A stretch of 64,000 nucleotides of DNA from Lingula anatina (Eukaryota; Brachiopoda; Lingulata; Lingulida; Lingulidae): NCBI RefSeq assembly GCF_001039355.2, contig NW_019775680.1:21143-85142 (forward strand), written 5' to 3'. The position numbers and the translations under genes were made by a program. Below are positions 58,877-64,000 of this stretch, piece after piece (the first letter of the stretch is position 1; every line of letters starts with the position of its first letter). The notes beneath the pieces were generated by a model. The model was given only the letters and a program-made list of their open reading frames with translations, ran no database searches and was not told the DNA's origin.

Positions 58877-61800
58877 TGTTTAAATTTGCATTCCATGATT
58901 GATTCTTGAATAAGAATACATTGTAATAATAAATTCTGTATTTTAAATTACATCAAATTGTTTCATAAATAAAACTGTTTCTACAGTTTTCTTTTTTTCA
59001 ACACTTTCTGAAAATAAAAACTCTGAAACTGACTGTGACTGAGCCCTTACCATTTTGACATTCTTTCCTCTAACTGTGGAAGCATGAAGTCAGCATGGAA
59101 CTGGTATAAACTTTGGATATTGGAGAACATTTTACCAAGAACGTCATCTGGAAACATCTGATGCTTGTGATTCTCTGTGAGCACTCGGAAATGGAAGACC
59201 TGGAAAACAGATATATCTTACATCTTTCTCAAGCTAGCTAGCTCAATTTTCATTGCTGGTTAATTAAAATAATGGATCACCATCAAAATCTAACCAATAA
59301 TAGTAATCCAATTTCTGACACATCCTGATAATTTCGTCAAAATCTGTTGATAACACAAAATGCAAAAAAATAATCTCCTAAGCAGATATAATGGAAGTCA
59401 TTTATATTGTCTTTTAAATAACAAAAACAAGATTTAATTGAGGCTGTAAACACATTAAACATTTACTTGATAACTGATTCAATTCTTAAAATATATTTGT
59501 TGACTAATTCTTTCATTTTTTCATTTTAAGGTGTATGCTTTGCATAATGAAATCTTTTGGTTTAACTTCATTTCGTTTGACTGTATGAGAAATGAAAAGC
59601 TTTCGATTTTGATAAGCACACAGGTGTATAAACTCATGTGGCATAACACAAACATACATATGCACACACACGAACACACACACACACACACATACACACA
59701 CACACACACATCTAACAGTTTCATGTACCTGATGCACCAGCCTTAATCTCTGCACATAGGCTCTCTCTGTGGTAAGCAATTCCATAGCTATCTTATATAA
59801 CTTCTTCTCTGGAGTGTCTACTGTGGCTTCCTAGAACACAATATATAATGTTTGTTTATGGGACTTCCTCTTTTTAAAAGGCAAACTGGTCTTTTACACA
59901 TCTACTTTTGTTTGAAGAAAATTTTTTAAAAAAATTCCACTAAATAAAGTGTTGCATGTTGTTACTTGCTTGATTTTTAAAGAATCCTCAGTATTTCACT
60001 CCATAGTACTTTTTTCATGTTAAGCTTAAAATTTTTAACAGTTTATCATTTTGTTTCATTTAAAGAATGCTATTTTCAGTTTTTATGTCAGGAACAGAGA
60101 ACACTTACAACTTCCTCTTCAACATCGGGGACGATGAGTTCCTCATTTATTCCCTCATCCTCATCATCATCACTAAAACTACTATCATCCCACCAGTCGT
60201 CAAACTCATCGTATAATGACCGGCCAGTAGACAGCTCTCCCGATGACTCCACTTTTTTCAAATGTTCCTCAACTTCCTCGGAATCTTCAGATGTATTTCT
60301 ATTATTCCCTTCCACATTTTTAGATTCCTCTGAATAATTAGATTTATTATAACATCCAGGCTGAACTGGAGACACTTTGTCATCGGTAGCATGATCACTG
60401 TGTCCATTTTCAATTACGACATTGTCATAAGGGTGGTCACTGTATGCAGAAACGCGGTCAGAACTGTGGCCGTTTTGACTAACATATGCACTTGAGTCAC
60501 TAGGGGATTCTGGACTTTCTTTTTCATTAGATACCGCTGCGTGGCTAGCCTCGCTAGAACCGCTATGTTTTCGCCCTCTGCGCTTCACTGAGCGCCCTCT
60601 ATTTATAGTCCTAGTTCGAGGCAAGTACGGAAAAGCTGGCACGGCATAAGTGGTCCCAGTTCCAGGACTTTTGTCTTTTTCATTATGTTGCACTTTCTTA
60701 TCAGGTTCTTTATTCTTTGCATCGTCCTTGCCTTTTCCAGACATCAAATTTTTCAGGAAATTTGGTTTCTTGGGGACTAAAATAAGAATGTTCAGAAAGT
60801 ACATAGTTTAACTTCACATCACATAACATACCTTCTCTCATTTTAGGGAACAAGAACAAAGACAGAAAAATTGCCTGAGAGCAAAATCATTTCATTTCTG
60901 AATTCTGTAAAAGTTTCCCCATTTTCATGCAATAAAACATTTGATTTTTAAATTTTTTTATGATGAAAAAGTATACCTTCCAATTTGAGGTACCTAGGAT
61001 ATATTCTAGTTGTCAAATTGCAAATATCAATACATACTCTGTGTAATGTTAAATATATTAAACTTTCTGAAGATTTTATGCTGTAGTTACTGATATCATA
61101 AACCCAAAGTTTCTTCAATGAGAATGTATATTGTCAAAAAGAACAGTTTCAGTCATTTTCTTTACAGATAATCTATGAAATTTACAATAATTAGAAAAGA
61201 AAAATCAGAAATTCTAGTTCTACTTTTCAACACTTTCTATTCAGTCAGTACCTTCTGGTTTTGGTAAGCCATATTTAGCAGCTGAGGGGAGCGACCTTGA
61301 GCGTCGTCTGCTCTCTTCTTCCTCAACCTTCATCCTGCCTTTCCTTTTGACCACCACTGCATACATGTCGTCTGCTGCATTTTTCTTTTTCTGTGAATTG
61401 TCTCCTTCCTTGTCCAGGTAAGCAGCACTCTTTTCTGTCATGACATAAGAAACTGTTGGTATTAGGAATAAATTTGGGAAGCCATTGATAGAATATTCCA
61501 GGAAATTCACAAATTTTGAACACGAAGACATTAAACTATAAATCATCCAAAAAAGTGGAATATTAAAAAAAAAATCTCATAAAACATTTACAATTTGCAG
61601 GCTCTAATTTATTCACCCCTAGATAAATAATATACATGTAAATATGAAAACTGCATGCATGGGCCATACCTATAACCAGCTGAATAAACTTAAAACACAA
61701 ACACATCAAAATCACAACCAAGCTTAATATGAAATGTCAGTGAATCTTGACCACGTAACCACACAAGGAGCAAAAATAGATATATAAATAACAATTAAAT

Positions 61801-62626
61801 ATGTGCTCTCCCCTATCAGTTAACTTATTTATCAACCAGGTTAATTTTTATCCTGCCATATCTGTTAGTTCATGTCTATTTACTTCTAGACCAACATTCA
61901 AAGTCCAAAAAACCTTCTTAAAACACACCTTACAGAATGACGGGCACTTTACTATGTAAAGATATATGTACACATAAAAAAAGAACAACCTTGAATACAA
62001 TGCATAAGACAAATCTTTGCTGGTCATTGTCCTTCTTCTTTCTCACAATTTGCTTTAAGGTAGGTTTTCTCTTCATGATTTCAATGAAAAAGCACTACGC
62101 CGTATGCATGTGCTTTCTCTGTGTGTATTCAACTTCAAAAAAAAAAAATAAATAAATAAATAAAAAATAAGTGCTAGCCTCTCTACATGAGACATAAGAC
62201 TGATGCATTATATTCAAGGTAACTCCCACACTGCTTAAAACACACAATAAGCTTTGCAAGCTGAAAAACATTTATGTACTAGTAAGTCACGCCGACAGCT
62301 TCAGTACATAATCACAGTATATAAAAACTGAATAATAACCAAGTCTAATGGGTTTTGAAAAGAATATCCTACTTCCAATCTTAAGAAAGGTTGTTCTATG
62401 GGCAATGCATCTTCCTGATATTGGGTTTCAAAGCCATGAAATATTACATACTACTTGTTGCTTTTACAGTAAGAAAATTGTGTTTGGTTCTGCCTTAATC
62501 TAGCAAAATGTTTTAAGTTTCCAATCAAGAGAGCAATTTTTCTAAATAACTGTTTATTAGGATCAGTACAAGTACACTTCACACTTGATTACAGCTGAAA
62601 AACAAATCATGTAGGTCTTGTCCACA

Positions 62627-62668
<42 letters not shown>

Positions 62669-63734
62669 AGAATAACACCAGTCTTCCAATTCATCCCTAT
62701 AAAAGTTCACCTAGCTCTTATACAGCCATAAAGTAGTAATAAAGTAGTAATAAATAAATTTCAGTCATATAATCTTGACAGCCAAGATCCACATTATACT
62801 TGCACAAATTACCTTTTATCATGCCAAAGTAGAATAATTATAAAATTTACATTATCACGCCCCCTTTTTGTACATGACACCATTGGTCTTTGTAGATCGA
62901 CCCAATTCTGCGAGGACTCTCACTGAAAGCAATCAGCTTAATGCAGGGACTCTCACTGAAAGCAATCAGCTTAAATGAACAACAAGCCTCCTCCTGGCAT
63001 TAAGAACAATGAATAAAAGCTGGTGATTATATCAGCACACTGGAAACAACAGGGGGGCGTGTCATTAAGTTAAGCTGATTGCACTTAGCGAGAGCCCCAA
63101 CAGAGTTGGGTCGATCTAAGTAGAACAATGGTGTCAATGGGAATGGGGTCTTATAAAGTGCATCATAAAGAACGCCCACCATGTTTGATATTTTTGTCTC
63201 AACTGCTAAGATAAGACTCATATGAGACAAGGAGTATAAGGCATTAAAATAAACACGCCCTTAAGTTCTGTCAATAAAATTAGTTTTTAGAAGAAACAAG
63301 CACTGCAAAATATGGCATGCACAATAAATGGCATGACATGCAATGTAAAGTATAATTCAATTTGTCCAAATAGCCCCAGTTTGATCCTAAGCAATTGGAA
63401 AAAAATGACCTTAACTGCACATTTGACCTTGCTTAAAAACTGCTTTGAAAAATTATCATTTAAGTAACACTAAGATCCCATTCCCAGAGATCAGATCGAT
63501 CCAAACTAGATCCACCTAACTCCCTGGGGGTTCACGCTAAATAGCTGTCAGCCGAGCGGGCACGAAAGTTAATTACCCCCTTACAGCTTGTAGTAGGCGG
63601 GTCGGACATTCAAGCCGGATTATCTGACAGTAATCTAGTGAGACTCCCCACGGGGATAGATCAATCTAAATGTCTGGGAATACGCCCTAAGTCACTAAAA
63701 ATTCTTCAGAATATTTACCTTTCCTAAAAGCCAT
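55519..63734 (-). CDS. FGD-type RhoGEF (FYVE, DH and PH family), 5' part
   Basis: Guanine-nucleotide exchange factor for Cdc42-like GTPases. Coding exons in order: 63719-63734, 61252-61434, 60109-60776, 59729-59830, 59051-59199, 58476-58632, 58151-58238, 57853-57903, 56503-56561, 56000-56146, 55519-55620; every phase agrees. The start is MAFRK; then come basic and acidic low-complexity regions, the DH domain ([73 protein letters not shown]) and the start of the first PH domain ([33 protein letters not shown]). The order and spacing match FGD1-4. The rest of PH1, the FYVE finger and PH2 are not seen; a gap and polycystin sequence follow. The last visible donor (GTTGGT) is weak and abuts a GA repeat. 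Confidence 0.9.
56687..57735. mobile_element. hAT-like element with 8-base target duplication
   Basis: Perfect 8-base flanks GATAAATG (56679-56686 and 57736-57743). Terminal inverted repeats of about 75 bases: CACCCTGAGCTTCAGAGATA, ACTTGCCACTAACCTCTTCA and onward, mirrored at the right end. An 8-base duplication is typical of hAT. No transposase. The interior contains a tandem duplication split by the lone N at 57226; without it the element is about 660 bases. Intron of the FGD-type gene. Confidence 0.85.
58151..59830 (-). CDS. FGD-type gene: DH (RhoGEF) domain exons
   Basis: Four exons (59729-59830, 59051-59199, 58476-58632, 58151-58238) cover the three conserved DH blocks. CR1 is [20 protein letters not shown]2 spans [12 protein letters not shown] and CR3 is [20 protein letters not shown]. 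All appear intact, so the exchange domain should be functional. Confidence 0.9.
59665..59710. repeat. (CA)n microsatellite
   Basis: CA run about 20 bases from the splice donor of the first DH exon of the FGD-type gene. Confidence 0.9.
60109..60776 (-). CDS. FGD-type gene: acidic/serine-rich N-terminal exon
   Basis: About 222 codons of disordered sequence: [15 protein letters not shown], many S/T-P and S-E-D clusters, then [20 protein letters not shown] just before the DH domain. The FDDWWDD patch is a conspicuous acidic-aromatic motif. Phase 1 in, phase 0 out. Confidence 0.85.
62632..62666. repeat. (CA)n microsatellite
   Basis: Pure CA run in FGD intron 1. Confidence 0.95.
62852..63152. mobile_element. 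Palindromic MITE, related third family
   Basis: Left half has GACACCATTGGTCTTTGTAG and ATCGACCCAATTCTG; right half mirrors it (CAGAGTTGGGTCGATCTAAG, ACAATGGTGTCAATGGGAAT). The inner core, CTCTCACTGAAAGCAATCAG, is itself repeated in tandem. Shares the GATCGA ends and CTCGCT-like core with families 1 and 2. Intron 1 of the FGD-type gene. Confidence 0.65.
63474..63687. mobile_element. Palindromic MITE, family 1
   Basis: TAA flanks (63471-63473, 63688-63690). Very close to 3847-4060 along its length, including GGGGGTTCACGCTAAATAGC and GTGAGACTCCCCACGGGG. Confidence 0.75.
63719..63734 (-). CDS. FGD-type gene: first coding exon
   Basis: ATG GCT TTT AGG AAA G, then donor GTAAAT. Phase 1 fits the next exon ([15 protein letters not shown]). 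Only 16 coding bases; the 5' UTR continues to higher coordinates. A palindromic MITE (63474-63687) ends about 31 bases past the exon. Confidence 0.55.
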
Positions 63735-64000
63735 CCTTAGCTTAAAGAATCAGTCCAGGACTGGAAGGTACATCTCATTTTTTCACTTCCTCGTTCTTTT
63801 AACAATGATTTTCTATGTATGTCAAGTAGGGCTTTATATCTGATTATATGCAGTGTTAAATGTTAACCAGGATAACTTGCAAAACCACACATAACCAACA
63901 TACTAGTACTCAACAATACAAAAGTCCTTACCACAGATGGGCTTCAGATTTCAGAGCACTAACAATAGGATATTATCATTGTTGCCATGTAGAAGTTTGA
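63735..64000. promoter_or_regulatory. Upstream region of the FGD-type gene
   Basis: Expected 5' UTR or promoter side of the MAFRK exon. No TATA box or other clear core element was recognised; AT-rich with no ORF. Confidence 0.3.

Noticed and set aside
60017-60337. Serine-rich plus-strand frame
   Set aside because: Complement of the acidic Asp/Glu/Ser-rich FGD exon.

Overview
This is a 64 kb piece of an animal (metazoan) draft scaffold, not a prokaryotic or viral sequence. The signs are genes split by GT/AG introns with conserved phases, typical animal domain families (astacin, SUEL lectin, EGF, polycystin-1, FGD-type RhoGEF), many microsatellites, a dense crop of short palindromic DNA transposons, two N gaps (32752-33214, 55134-55378) and four lone N bases (7633, 10327, 46986, 57226). 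Repeat content and gene types suit a marine invertebrate (mollusc, lancelet, hemichordate or echinoderm grade). I cannot name the species.

Layout. 1-6.8 kb is a pile of mobile-element fragments, mostly palindromic elements flanked by TAA/TTA, plus the first copy of a signal-peptide exon. 7.6-11.8 kb holds the last exon of a glycosyltransferase-like gene (minus strand), interrupted at its 5' edge by a 2.3 kb Tc1/mariner-type element carrying transposase helix-turn-helix pieces and a BEN-like ORF. 13.5-21.1 kb is a minus-strand astacin metalloprotease gene (protease, SUEL lectin, five EGF modules, cysteine-containing C-terminal module). Its likely signal-peptide exon occurs in three near-identical copies (5.7, 25.7, 31.0 kb) inside segmentally duplicated, repeat-rich DNA spanning 22.7-32.5 kb.

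33.7-42.8 kb is a plus-strand gene with two alternative first exons, a run of lysine-rich tandem-duplicated exons and a large last exon encoding a degenerate protein kinase (pseudokinase). 46.7 kb has one terminal exon on the minus strand, possibly the end of a PH domain. 47.2-48.4 kb (plus) encodes a tyrosine-motif-rich, NPxY-containing tail resembling that of MEGF10/Draper engulfment receptors. 50.4-53.7 kb (minus) is the C-terminal half of a polycystin-1-like protein including its pore. 54.0-54.7 kb is a tandem array whose unit holds a nuclear-receptor DR1-like motif. 55.5-63.7 kb (minus) is the 5' part of an FGD-type RhoGEF gene (first exon, acidic N-terminus, DH domain, start of PH).

The neighbours do not form an operon or obvious pathway; this is ordinary animal gene order. 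Two structural points affect reading. First, two of the lone N bases sit exactly at the junction of near-identical tandem copies, the signature of both haplotypes being joined. Second, the polycystin/tail contig sits between FGD exons and a possible FGD end, so the order around 46986-55378 may be wrong. The most unusual content is the lysine-rich pseudokinase gene, the triplicated signal-peptide exon and the Tc1 element with a BEN-like passenger.
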